A DNA stretch of 42,173 nucleotides from PFJX01 sp031426735 (GCA_031426735.1 JASJPK010000101.1:1-42173); one strand, 5' to 3'. Positions 27,162-35,116 are shown, counted from the first letter of the stretch. Numbers and translations are program-made. The notes: generated by a model not told the origin, from the sequence alone.

Positions 27162-28277
27162 TCAGTGGCTGCACAGCAGGCCGGTGTCTTCCTCGCCGCT
27201 GCTCACCATCATTTCCAGCCCCTTGATTACCTTGAGACTGGCCGCCTCCATGCCGGCGATATTCTTGAGCACGCTGACCGCATCGTTTTCGTTGTTGGCG
27301 CGTAGGGCCTCGATGGCGTAACGGTGCACTTCCGCGTGGGGCGCATCGATTTCGCGGAAGCCGGGCAGTTTCGAGAAACAGGCCTGCCCCTCGCCGTTGT
27401 AATACCACTGCCCCAGACGACACTCGGTATGCGTGGTTTGCAGGCTCCGGTCCTCTGCGTTCAAACCGAACAACACGCTGTAAGTCTTGAACTTGTAGAT
27501 CAAGTGATCCACCTTGGCGACTTCGCAGAAGCCGCGCAGCGCAGAGGTGGCGATGCTCTTCTCCATGCAGGCGGACATATCGAGCAAATGCCGCATCGTG
27601 TCGGCGGCGGTCTGGCCGTCATTGCTGAATTTTCCCGACTGTTCCGCCAGCATGCTCATCTGCGCGTGGCTGGCTGCGCTATCGACGTGAATCCGATCGA
27701 CCAGCGCGGAAATTTCGCTGGTGGCACTAGAAGTTCGTTCCGCCAGTTTGCGCACTTCGTCCGCCACCACCGCGAATCCGCGCCCCTGTTCGCCGGCGCG
27801 TGCCGCCTCGATGGCAGCGTTGAGCGCGAGCAGATTGGTCTGGTCGGCGATCTCCTTGATCAGTTTGACGATGCCGCTGATCTGTTGCGCGCTCGCATCC
27901 AGTTCGGCGACCTGGGCTGCGGTCTGTTCGGATTTTTTCGCCAGATCGGCCAGATTGCTGGCGATCGACTCGATCGCCGCCCGACTGTTGATGGAGACTT
28001 CCTGCGCTTCGACGGCACGGTTCTTTTCATCGCGCATGACACTGGCCAGCTTGCCCAGACTGCCCTGCACATCGCTCATTGAGTGGCCGAAAGTCTGCAA
28101 CTGCTCGATCAGTCCCTGCAAATGCTGCAATTCCAGCTTTAACGCCTCGTTCTCTGAGCTGGCCTCGACAAATTGCGCGTTCCGATCATCGATCTGGCGA
28201 CTCTGCGCGGCGATTGTTTGTTCGAGTTCCTCGATACGTCGAGTCTGTTCTTCCAGCTTCGAATTATTAAAAAACAT
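27162..28277 (-). CDS. Soluble chemoreceptor with C-terminal CZB zinc-binding domain
   Basis: 371-residue cytosolic chemoreceptor without membrane segments. An N-terminal coiled coil (about 5-60) leads to the MCP signalling domain with tip EQGRGFAVVADEVRKLAER (about 163-181). The C-terminal CZB domain shows the expected zinc-ligand set: His in VDHLIYKFK, Cys in ECRLGQWYY, and two His in PHAEVHRYA. CZB receptors sense zinc or oxidants such as hypochlorite through the zinc-bound Cys. One further Cys-His at the end (LLCSH) is unusual. It is oriented away from the FmdE-like gene and shares a 242-bp upstream region with it. AGGA lies upstream of the ATG. Confidence 0.92.
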   Translation of the reverse strand: MFFNNSKLEEQTRRIEELEQTIAAQSRQIDDRNAQFVEASSENEALKLELQHLQGLIEQLQTFGHSMSDVQGSLGKLASVMRDEKNRAVEAQEVSINSRAAIESIASNLADLAKKSEQTAAQVAELDASAQQISGIVKLIKEIADQTNLLALNAAIEAARAGEQGRGFAVVADEVRKLAERTSSATSEISALVDRIHVDSAASHAQMSMLAEQSGKFSNDGQTAADTMRHLLDMSACMEKSIATSALRGFCEVAKVDHLIYKFKTYSVLFGLNAEDRSLQTTHTECRLGQWYYNGEGQACFSKLPGFREIDAPHAEVHRYAIEALRANNENDAVSVLKNIAGMEAASLKVIKGLEMMVSSGEEDTGLLCSH

Positions 28278-28364
28278 GCAGGATCCTATTGGTCAAGGTT
28301 GAACGGTCATACCGATGTATTACTACTTTTGTAATATAACTGACATGCCCCCACGCTGGCTGCG

Positions 28365-28378
28365 TAGGGGTTTTCCTA
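28365..28378. promoter_or_regulatory. Candidate operator between chemoreceptor and FmdE-like gene
   Basis: TAGGGGTTTTCCTA is a short inverted repeat in an AT-richer 242-bp divergent region, about 90 bp from one start and 145 bp from the other. It is not a NarL or FNR consensus. The same region also has CACGTGG (28397-28403) and CCACGTG (28435-28441) as a wider inverted pair. A regulator is not identifiable from sequence. Confidence 0.3.
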
Positions 28379-28519
28379 GGTATATCCACTATATGCACGT
28401 GGTTTTCAGGCTATTGCATGTGGGTATTTCATTTCCACGTGACATTGCCATGCGCGAAGTCAAGGCGACCCACTGCAATAGGCGGCTTAATCCGAACTCA
28501 ACAGCCGAGCGGAACCGAC

Positions 28520-29128
28520 ATGTCCTTCCCCGAATTCTTCGAGCAAATCCCCGCCCTGACGATGCACGATGCATTGGCTGCTGCGCTCGGCGCACCGACA
28601 GACGGCGTCATCGAATACCGCTACGCCGATGCGGTAAGACTGGCCGGACATTCCTGCCCGACCGTTGCCGGCGCCTGGCTGATGGCGCGCCACGCGCTGA
28701 CCGCGCTGTATCCGGAGGGGTTGCCGGAACGCGGCAATTTTCGCGTCGACCTGCGTGCGCCGCTGGATGTCGGCACCTCGGGTGTGGTCGGTGCCGTGTT
28801 GGGGCTGATCACCGGCGCCGCCGGCGACGGCGGCTTCAAAGGGCTCGGCGGTCAGCATGTGCGCCGCGACCTGCTCCGGTTCGGCGTCGGCATCGGCGGC
28901 GACGTGCGCATTTCCCGGCTCGATACCGGCGCGTCGGTGTTGATCGATTACCACCCGGAAGTCGTCGCCGCGTCGCCGGACATGCCGCAACTGATGGCAC
29001 GCGTCGTCGGCGGCGTCGCAGCTGCGGATGAACGGGCGCAGTTCGCCCATCTCTGGCAGGACCGGGTGCGTCGCATTCTGCTGCAACATGCCGACGACCC
29101 GACCCTGCTGATTGTGCGCAAGGCTTAG
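28520..29128 (+). CDS. FmdE-like protein
   Basis: 202-residue protein resembling the FmdE region of formylmethanofuran dehydrogenase subunit E. It has the motif RLAGHSCPTVAGAWLM (H44, C46) followed by a glycine-rich LGLITGAAGDGGFKGLGG segment. In archaea FmdE accompanies a molybdenum or tungsten enzyme; bacterial homologues are uncharacterised and no methanogenesis genes are here. The start at 28520 has GAGCGGA upstream and avoids 34 unrelated residues of the longer frame. It sits 9 bp ahead of a MOSC protein, so the pair probably shares a transcript and perhaps a molybdenum or metal-related task (inference). Confidence 0.7.
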   Translation: MSFPEFFEQIPALTMHDALAAALGAPTDGVIEYRYADAVRLAGHSCPTVAGAWLMARHALTALYPEGLPERGNFRVDLRAPLDVGTSGVVGAVLGLITGAAGDGGFKGLGGQHVRRDLLRFGVGIGGDVRISRLDTGASVLIDYHPEVVAASPDMPQLMARVVGGVAAADERAQFAHLWQDRVRRILLQHADDPTLLIVRKA

Positions 29129-29137
29129 GACGCAACG

Positions 29138-29824
29138 ATGCCCCACCTGCTCTCGCTTCGCATCGGTCGAATCGAGACCTTCGGCCCAGCCGGACAGGCC
29201 AGCGCCATCGCCAAGCAAGCCGTCGATGTGCGAGTCGCAGTCGGCAAACTCGGTCTGGCCGGCGACGAACAAGCCGACAGCCTGCATCACGGCGGCATCG
29301 ACAAGGCGCTGCATCACTATCCGTGCGAACACTATGCGACCTGGGCAGCGGAACTGCCCGAACAGGCCGCACTGTTCAATGCCGGCGGCTTCGGCGAGAA
29401 CCTGTCCACACTCGGTCTCGACGAAAGCAACGTCTGCCTCGGCGACGTATTCCGGATCGGCAGCGCGACGATCCAGGTTTCCCAGGGCAGGAAACCGTGC
29501 TGGAAACTGAACCATCGCTTCGGAATCGCCGACATGGCGCGGCGCGTGCAGGACAGCGGCCGCACCGGCTGGTACTACCGGGTTCTGGTCGAGGGCGACA
29601 TCGGCCAGGACGACGCCTTCACGCTGGTCGAACGGCCGCACCCGAACTGGACGCTGGCCCGCCTGATCGGGGTGATCTACCACGGCAAGGCGGATCGCAA
29701 TGCGCTGGCCGAACTGGCCGAACTCGATGTGCTGGCGCCGAGCTGGCGTGAACTGGCCGCGAAGCGGCTCAACACAGGCGGGATCGAGGACTGGCTGCGG
29801 CGGCTGGTCACGCCGAAGAATTGA
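29138..29824 (+). CDS. MOSC-domain protein, YiiM-like
   Basis: 228-residue MOSC protein. The conserved region SLHHGGIDKALHHYPCEHY (about 48-66), GGFGENLS (about 83-90) and the catalytic-type cysteine C121 in GRKPCWKLN match the YiiM branch, including the C-terminal three-helix 3-alpha domain (about 170-225). YiiM proteins bind molybdenum cofactor and reduce N-hydroxylated compounds. It is co-directional with the FmdE-like gene (9-bp gap). In a nitrate-reducing locus, a role in detoxifying hydroxylamine-type products is plausible but unproven. Confidence 0.9.
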   Translation: MPHLLSLRIGRIETFGPAGQASAIAKQAVDVRVAVGKLGLAGDEQADSLHHGGIDKALHHYPCEHYATWAAELPEQAALFNAGGFGENLSTLGLDESNVCLGDVFRIGSATIQVSQGRKPCWKLNHRFGIADMARRVQDSGRTGWYYRVLVEGDIGQDDAFTLVERPHPNWTLARLIGVIYHGKADRNALAELAELDVLAPSWRELAAKRLNTGGIEDWLRRLVTPKN

Positions 29825-29825
29825 A

Positions 29826-29872
29826 GGGCGCAAGCGGGATTCCACCCGCTGGAAAAGTCCTCACTTGCGCCC
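29826..29872. terminator. Inverted repeat between converging genes
   Basis: GGGCGCAAG (29826-29834) pairs with CTTGCGCCC (29864-29872), with an inner GCGGG/CCCGC. It lies in the 36-bp gap between the MOSC gene and the converging exported-protein gene, overlapping the latter's stop. No T-run is present, so it may act as a processing or weak bidirectional terminator. Confidence 0.5.
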
Positions 29873-31054
29873 GTACAACGACGATCCCATCACCATGAAG
29901 CCGGGTGCTGCGGCGCCGATGCTGTTGATCCAGGACGGCGCGCCGTCCGGTCGAATCGCGACGAGATAGCCGTCCAGTTGCCAACGTCCGCGTCCGCCGA
30001 CGGCCATGCTGTAAACGCTGTTCGCATCGACATGGCCGGACTCATAGGTGCCGTCGCCACGAAACAGATACTGGGTACCCGCCGATTTCCACGTCCCGAC
30101 CAGTTCCCGCGCGGAAAGCGGCGTGAGCGGCCGGTAACGGCGAGCGCCGGTGTTGAACCAGGGGCCGTCGCCATCCCTGCCTGAACTGAACGCATCGCTG
30201 GAATTGAAACCATCGCGGGACTGGCTGATCTGCCCGCCGTTTACGGCAAACGTGCCGACGCCCGTGACGCCGGGCAATGCGCGCTGCCCGGCGATATCCA
30301 CCAGATCGCCGGCGCCGGGACGAGGATTGCTGGCGAAGGTGCCGTCGGGCAGGAACACGACGGGGACGGCGGCGAGTTTTCCGTTAGGGCGCAGCTGCGT
30401 GTAGTACCAGAGCCCCAACGGACGGCCGCCGACCAACGCCGGGGCGGGATACGGCACACCGCGCCCGCTCGGCAACCATCCCGGCGAACCTGGATAGAGG
30501 TCAGGCGTGTTGCCCGTCGGCAGTCGCGGGCCAGCGAATTCGCCGCCGGCAATCGCTTGCTCTTCGTCTCGGGGTGACACAGCAAGGGTGCGCGGGGTGC
30601 GGTCTGTCGCGGTCGACGGCACGGCCTTGGCCTCGCACAGATAGACCCACGACCCGTCCTTTCCGGCCTCGTAGTACAGCATGAGCCTGGCCGCGCCCTT
30701 TTCGATCCAGAACCACTTCTCATCCGGCGCGGGTTGCGTGACGGACCATCCCTGCCGTTCCACCGCCGCGCGCACATCGACAAACGAAGTCGGGCCGCCA
30801 TCGTCCGGCGCATGACGCCACAGTTCGAAATTGGAACCGAGGCTGGCACCCACCTCTTTGGCGGTCATCTCCATCGCGGTCTTTGCCGCAAGCCGGTTGA
30901 GGAAACCGCCGTTCTTGCGGAACCCATCCGGCAAGGCCAGCGACTCGAAGCCGGTTTTCACCGGAGCGGGCGCTGCCGCCGCCGGCATGGAAGAAACCAG
31001 GGGAACGCACGCGATGGCCGCGCCAAGCAGGAGTCGGGAGAGCAAACGGGTCAT
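29861..31054 (-). CDS. Exported protein of unknown function
   Basis: 397 residues with a clear signal peptide (hydrophobic core about 8-22, cleavage near AAA at about 28). No domain is recognised with confidence. The C-terminal half has LVGTWKSAGTQYLFRGDGTY, a pattern of small beta-barrel lipocalin-like folds, and many glycines. There is a single cysteine in the mature part (YLCEAK). It is the last gene of the minus-strand run nnrS, HELGH protein, small exported protein, this gene, and so may be switched on by the FNR-type promoter. No strong ribosome site is seen. Confidence 0.8.
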   Translation of the reverse strand: MTRLLSRLLLGAAIACVPLVSSMPAAAAPAPVKTGFESLALPDGFRKNGGFLNRLAAKTAMEMTAKEVGASLGSNFELWRHAPDDGGPTSFVDVRAAVERQGWSVTQPAPDEKWFWIEKGAARLMLYYEAGKDGSWVYLCEAKAVPSTATDRTPRTLAVSPRDEEQAIAGGEFAGPRLPTGNTPDLYPGSPGWLPSGRGVPYPAPALVGGRPLGLWYYTQLRPNGKLAAVPVVFLPDGTFASNPRPGAGDLVDIAGQRALPGVTGVGTFAVNGGQISQSRDGFNSSDAFSSGRDGDGPWFNTGARRYRPLTPLSARELVGTWKSAGTQYLFRGDGTYESGHVDANSVYSMAVGGRGRWQLDGYLVAIRPDGAPSWINSIGAAAPGFMVMGSSLYGRK

Positions 31055-31128
31055 GGTGGCATCGAGAAATCAACGAAGGCAGCAAGGTTAATGGATGTAA
31101 TACCGCGATGCACCTGAGCCGGTTCAGC

Positions 31129-31584
31129 TCAGAAATCGATCGGATCCCACGGTTCCTGCGCGAAGTAGGCTTCCATACCGGGCTGTTTGTGGGGATTGCC
31201 GCGCCGCCCCCAATGACAGGTCAGGCGCGCATAGTTATCGAGGTCGCTGCCGATCAGGCAGACCATGTCCATTGCAGGCTTGTTGCCCCATGCGAATGCC
31301 AATACCAGTGCTTCGCCTGGGTCGGCGCGGCGCACGACGCCATACACCCGAGTCGTCTTGCCGGAGATCTCGCGCCTGAGCAGAAGCCGCTCACCCTCCC
31401 GCTCGATGCGTGCGGTGCCGGTGTAGGTTCGCGGGCTGTCGGGAAAGCGGCCGATGAGTTGATAGCGGCCAAGCACGAAACTCGCTTCCGGCGTTTCCTC
31501 CGCCGCTCCAGGTAGCGCCGCAGTCGCGCTGAAGCTCGGCATCAGGCAGAGGATCAAACACAGCGCCAATCTTGGAGTGCGCAT
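31129..31584 (-). CDS. Small exported protein of unknown function
   Basis: 151 residues with a signal peptide ending near ATAA (about residue 23). The mature part is rich in short beta strands (YQLIGRFPDSPRTYTGTARI) and has two cysteines (MVCLIG and LTCHWG) that could form a disulfide in the periplasm. I do not recognise a family. It lies 23 bp downstream of the HELGH protein gene and 74 bp upstream of the next exported protein on the same strand. Confidence 0.75.
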   Translation of the reverse strand: MRTPRLALCLILCLMPSFSATAALPGAAEETPEASFVLGRYQLIGRFPDSPRTYTGTARIEREGERLLLRREISGKTTRVYGVVRRADPGEALVLAFAWGNKPAMDMVCLIGSDLDNYARLTCHWGRRGNPHKQPGMEAYFAQEPWDPIDF

Positions 31585-31607
31585 CGCTATGCTTCCTTGT
31601 GATGAAC

Positions 31608-32762
31608 TTATTCGCGTTTTTTCGGCGCCATCGACGGCAACTCAGGCAGTCGAAAGGTCTCCGGCTTCCAGTTCACCTTGCAGTCCTGATTGAACAGCGG
31701 ATCGGTCAGTTCGGCTTGCTGCCCGGCTGGCCGTTCGCGCACTTCGCAATCGAGGATGATCGGCAGCGGGCCGGGGCAGTCGCAGTGGTAGCGGTCCACC
31801 GTCGCCATCTCCTTGACGGCGATACCTTTCTCCCGTTCCAGGTTCAACAGGCGATCCACCAGGCTGCCTTTCTTCGCTTCCAGCGCGCCCTGATTGGTGC
31901 GCTCGAAATACAACGCTCGCGGTTCGTAGCCGTTGCGGCTGCGCACCGGGTTCTCGTACATCTCCACCGTGCGCGCCTCACCGAGCAGGGTGCCGGCGCT
32001 GGCCGGGTCGCCGTAGCGGGTATGGCCAAGCTCGTGCGAGATGATCGCGAACGGGTCGACCAGTTCGTTGCTGGACGGAAACTGGCAGCGCAGGCCGGCA
32101 TCGCCCAATCCGATTGCGCCGGGATGCGCCATCGCGCCGGGGCCGGCATAGCCGGAGAATTTGAACACCTGCGCGTCGCCGGCGAATTGGGCAGCTTCGG
32201 TGAGCCGTCCGGTGAGCAGTTTCGACAGCGGCGGCAGGTGGCCGCGCTTGACCGCGCGCTGCCATGCGGCCGCGTCGTATTCCAGATAGCCCTGGTTGAA
32301 CAGACGCAAGGTGTCGTCGGCGATTTCGCGCAGCCACACCGCGCCGGCATCGCTCAGCGCAAAGCGTTCCAGCAGGGCCAGTTGCGGCGCGGCCAGCGGC
32401 AAGCCGAGCGGATGCGCCTCTGCCTTGCGCGCCAGATTGATGCGCTTCGTCAACGCAAGTTGTTCGGCGCGGCGCACCATTTCCTCGGCCGCATCTTGCG
32501 GCGGCTTGTGCAAACGCCCGGCTCTGGGCGAGCCATCCGGCGCGCAGGCCAGCACGATTTCGCCGCCGGCCTGCCAGGGCGCGTCGAGTTCTCGCGCCAG
32601 ATCGACCTGCTGGCGAACAGGCGGCGGCAGCGTGAAGCCGGAGGGTATGGGCGGACAGGCGGCGCTGGCCGATCCCGCCAGCAGTGCGAAAGCGAGCAGG
32701 CTCAGGAGAGCAGCAAGTAGCCATCCGTTGCCATGCCATGTCGATTCAGTAAGGCGCGCCAT
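31608..32762 (-). CDS. Exported protein with HELGH metallopeptidase motif
   Basis: 384 residues with a signal peptide (hydrophobic stretch about 15-32, cleavage near ASA). The centre carries FAIISHELGHTRYGD, a zincin HExxH motif, followed by GEARTVEMYEN, where a Glu could be the third zinc ligand. Several cysteines in the C-terminal part (YHCDCPG, ILDCEV, NQDCKVNW) suggest disulfides. I cannot assign a named peptidase family. The only plausible start codons (ATG 32762, GTG 32768) both fall inside the REP-like palindrome 32749-32805, and no ribosome site is visible. It lies downstream of nnrS. Confidence 0.8.
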   Translation of the reverse strand: MARLTESTWHGNGWLLAALLSLLAFALLAGSASAACPPIPSGFTLPPPVRQQVDLARELDAPWQAGGEIVLACAPDGSPRAGRLHKPPQDAAEEMVRRAEQLALTKRINLARKAEAHPLGLPLAAPQLALLERFALSDAGAVWLREIADDTLRLFNQGYLEYDAAAWQRAVKRGHLPPLSKLLTGRLTEAAQFAGDAQVFKFSGYAGPGAMAHPGAIGLGDAGLRCQFPSSNELVDPFAIISHELGHTRYGDPASAGTLLGEARTVEMYENPVRSRNGYEPRALYFERTNQGALEAKKGSLVDRLLNLEREKGIAVKEMATVDRYHCDCPGPLPIILDCEVRERPAGQQAELTDPLFNQDCKVNWKPETFRLPELPSMAPKKRE

Positions 32763-32805
32763 GCGCACCGATTGTCGTCCAAATGGTGCGCATGGCGCAC
32801 CCTAC
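32749..32805. repeat. REP-like inverted repeat overlapping a gene start
   Basis: Arms at 32749-32769 and 32785-32805 belong to the GTAGGGTGCGCC family seen before narG and narH. On the minus strand the palindrome lies between the nnrS stop and the start of the HELGH protein and contains that start codon. Confidence 0.85.
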
Positions 32806-32814
32806 GGTTGCGGG

Positions 32815-34014
32815 CTACCCCGTTTTGCCATCCACTCTCGGCTGCCAGGTCATCGGCGCATATTTCCAGGCCCAGGCGCCGAACACCAGCAACCAGGCCA
32901 GCCCAGCCGCCGTAACCATTCTGTCCGGCAACAATCCGGCCGACATGTCCGGCAGCATGCGCAGCAGCGCCACACCCTGCATCAGCCAGAATAGCCACCA
33001 GGTCGCGGCATCCGTCTGCAAGGCGCGGCCGGAGTGGCCGAGGCTGACGCGCGACGCCATGCCGATCAGCATGGCGCCGAAGAAGCCGATGCCCAAGGCA
33101 TGCAGCGGCGCGTTTCCGGCGGACCAGGCCAGGCCGAGGAATCCGGCCAGGCTGTCGAGGCCGTACAACGCAAACGCGACGCCAGCCCACATGAAGGCGA
33201 CATGCAGCATGGCCAGCAAACGCACCTGGAAACCGCGCAGGAAACCCCAGCGCAGGGAAAACCAGAAGGCAACCGCGGCCAACGGCAGATCAGCCAGCCA
33301 GGTCAGACTGCCCTGCCCCGCCGCTGCCAGAGCGACGTGCAGCAGGCTTGCCGCCCACATCGCCCAGAGCAACGCATAAGGCCGGATCATCACGTAATTG
33401 CTGACCACCCGACTGGTGAAATAAGGAATCATGCGATGGCACACGCTCACGAACAGCGGCACCAGACAGCCCCAGATGCCCAATTCGAGCGCTGGTTGCA
33501 ACCATTCGCCATGCTCGAAGACCAACCCGGCCAGCATCAGTAATTCGGCCGCCGCGCCCAGCAACAACGCCACCCAGGTCGCCCAGGCATGGCGTTTGTC
33601 GGGGTCTTTGCCGCCGCGCAATGACGCCAACAAACCCTGCATCGCGGCGCTCCAGCCGAGCAGATGCAGCAGCAGCCCGAGACTGCTCTGGCCGAAGTAG
33701 AGCAACACCGTGCCGGCGCTCAAGCCGAGCACGGCCGCCAGATAGATCGGTCGTGCGATGCCCGGTCCGCTCACCCAGTTGGGTACGGCAGTAAACAGGA
33801 AGCCGAATACGAAAAACGGGAAGAAGCCGAACAGCATCAGCCAGCCGTGCAGCAGCGGCGCCGGCAAACCCGCAGACACCAGCCCGTCGCCGCCGGCCAT
33901 GCGGATTTCCAGATCGAGCAGCCACCACAGCATGGCAATGACGCCCTGGAGGGCGCCAGGCAGAAACAGCACGCGGTGCGGCGCGGCGGTGTAAACGGAC
34001 CAGATACGAGGCAT
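32815..34014 (-). CDS. nnrS: NnrS-family heme and copper membrane protein
   Basis: 399-residue polytopic protein with about 12 helices. Family signatures are PHRVLFLPGALQGVIAMLWW near the N-terminus, LHGWLMLFGFFPFFVFGFLF (about 54-73), SVCHRMIPYF and HALGIGFFGAMLIGMASRVS. NnrS proteins bind heme and copper, are induced during denitrification and help cells survive nitric oxide, though the chemistry is not fully settled. The upstream region holds a perfect FNR/Dnr-type box with a matching -10 element. It is the first gene of a minus-strand run with three exported proteins. Confidence 0.93.
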   Translation of the reverse strand: MPRIWSVYTAAPHRVLFLPGALQGVIAMLWWLLDLEIRMAGGDGLVSAGLPAPLLHGWLMLFGFFPFFVFGFLFTAVPNWVSGPGIARPIYLAAVLGLSAGTVLLYFGQSSLGLLLHLLGWSAAMQGLLASLRGGKDPDKRHAWATWVALLLGAAAELLMLAGLVFEHGEWLQPALELGIWGCLVPLFVSVCHRMIPYFTSRVVSNYVMIRPYALLWAMWAASLLHVALAAAGQGSLTWLADLPLAAVAFWFSLRWGFLRGFQVRLLAMLHVAFMWAGVAFALYGLDSLAGFLGLAWSAGNAPLHALGIGFFGAMLIGMASRVSLGHSGRALQTDAATWWLFWLMQGVALLRMLPDMSAGLLPDRMVTAAGLAWLLVFGAWAWKYAPMTWQPRVDGKTG

Positions 34015-34042
34015 GGGAGAGGCCGGCTAGGCAGGGGCGGCA

Positions 34043-34083
34043 ATACTACTCAGACGCGGCCGGGCGGCATTGATGTTCATCAA
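34043..34083 (-). promoter_or_regulatory. Class II FNR/Dnr-type promoter of nnrS
   Basis: TTGATGTTCATCAA (34070-34083) is an exact TTGATNNNNATCAA box. On the minus strand TAGTAT (34048-34043) fits a -10 element. With transcription starting near 34036 the box is centred at about -40.5 to -41.5, the class II activator position. The box lies in the gap between nnrS and the antitoxin gene. Whether FNR, Anr or the NO-sensing Dnr/NnrR binds cannot be told from the box alone. Confidence 0.8.
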
Positions 34084-34088
34084 TGGTG

Positions 34089-34418
34089 TCAACTGGATTG
34101 CGTCGTTCGCCGCTTTGTTGCTCGGCTGCCAGCTTGCGTGGCGACGCGCTTTGGCTGCTCGCACAGGCGACCCGTGACGTACTTGTGAAGCACGCTGGCG
34201 ATGAGTGTTTGGTAGGGCACTCCTTCCTCAAGCGCCTTGACCTGAATGTCGCTCAGATCGCCCGAGGAAAGGCGGATGTTGATGCGACGATCTTTGATGG
34301 CGGTAGCGCGTGCCGCTGCCTTGAACATCGCAAGCTCGGCCTTGGTGGCAACAGACTTGAGCTGGCCTTTCTCATAGGCGTTGAGTATCTCGGTTTCGTA
34401 GTCATCAATTTTCGGCAT
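34089..34418 (-). CDS. CopG-type (ribbon-helix-helix) antitoxin
   Basis: 109-residue antitoxin-like protein. The region RRINIRLSSGDLSDIQVKAL (about 44-63), followed by GVPYQTLIASVLHKYVTGRL, is the typical ribbon-helix-helix DNA-binding and dimer segment of CopG-type antitoxins. The N-terminal part would wrap the toxin. I chose ATG 34418 because AAGGTG lies seven bases upstream; an in-frame GTG at 34427 would add three residues. It overlaps the end of the toxin gene by 14 bp, the toxin-first order. The C-terminal extension after GRL is basic and variable. Confidence 0.85.
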   Translation of the reverse strand: MPKIDDYETEILNAYEKGQLKSVATKAELAMFKAAARATAIKDRRINIRLSSGDLSDIQVKALEEGVPYQTLIASVLHKYVTGRLCEQPKRVATQAGSRATKRRTTQSS

Positions 34419-34686
34419 CTGTTTCACCTTGATTCAAGTAATCCCTCGTCGCCTTTCGACTTGGAATCACAGTTTTCAGGAAGAAATAGTCATCCTCCTC
34501 AACAAAGGGCACCAAGTAGACATAGTTGTCGCATGCAACGACCAGAACGCGCTGTCTCGGGTATTTCGCTTGATTCGGGTGCGCCAGGATATCCAGCAGC
34601 CCGCCGGATTCGACCGCCGTGTGCCTTTTGTCACCAAGCATATATGGCGCTGCTCTGTAGAACCATCCGAAGGGTTCTACAGCCAC
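34405..34686 (-). pseudogene. Toxin partner, probably N-terminally truncated
   Basis: The 93-codon frame ends in a well-conserved toxin-like half: GGLLDILAHPNQAKYPRQRV, then YVYLVPFVEE and FLKTVIPSRKATRDYL, as in small toxins paired with CopG antitoxins. The first 28 or so residues do not resemble the family N-terminus. The frame opens with a GTG next to a 10-bp perfect palindrome (34655-34682). The simplest reading is that the toxin's 5' end was lost when this element arrived, leaving a working antitoxin. An active shortened toxin starting at M16 (34641) cannot be excluded. Confidence 0.6.
34655..34682. repeat. Palindrome at the toxin 5' end
   Basis: CTGTAGAACC (34655-34664) and GGTTCTACAG (34673-34682) are perfect inverted repeats eight bases apart, overlapping the start of the truncated toxin frame. 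Confidence 0.7.
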
Positions 34687-34702
34687 TGCCGTCAGACGAA
34701 AA

Positions 34703-35116
34703 TCAGTGCTTGCCGCCGGAACGCATCATCATTTCCATCATCATTTGCATCATGTCCATGCGCTTTTCCAGCGTGTCCAGACGCGAGTCGTCCGCATTTC
34801 CACGCATGCGGCAGTTCATGTGCTGGCCCTGCATGCAGGATTTATCCTGACCCTGCATACACGGTTTGTCCTGCGCCGGCATGCCGCCGCCGGTCTTGCA
34901 GTTTTCGCCATGCATGCCGCCCTTGCCGGAGCCCATGCCCATCATCCCTTTCATGCCCATGCCCATGCCCGGCAGCGGGGCAGGTTGCTCGGCGGCGGCA
35001 GCCGGTGCAGAGGAATGGCCTGCGTGCCCGGATGCTTCTTCGGCGGAGGCCGCGAATGGCAGCGAGAAAGCGAAGGCAAGCGCGAGGGTCAGACCGGATT
35101 TACGGGAAATATTCAT
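34703..35116 (-). CDS. Exported Met- and Cys-rich protein, possible metal binder
   Basis: 137 residues starting at ATG 35116 with AGGAGCAACAC upstream. A signal peptide (residues 1-25, ending AASA) precedes a His/Ala/Pro linker. The Met/Gly-rich tract MGMGMKGMMGMG comes next, then three short repeats of the form QDKxCMQGQ, and a final helix rich in methionine (MDMMQMMMEMMMRSGG). Methionine clusters of this type bind Cu(I) or Ag(I) in the periplasm, and the spaced cysteines add thiol ligands. I do not recognise a named family. It lies just upstream of the toxin remnant and divergent from the RlmN-like gene. Confidence 0.8.
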   Translation of the reverse strand: MNISRKSGLTLALAFAFSLPFAASAEEASGHAGHSSAPAAAAEQPAPLPGMGMGMKGMMGMGSGKGGMHGENCKTGGGMPAQDKPCMQGQDKSCMQGQHMNCRMRGNADDSRLDTLEKRMDMMQMMMEMMMRSGGKH

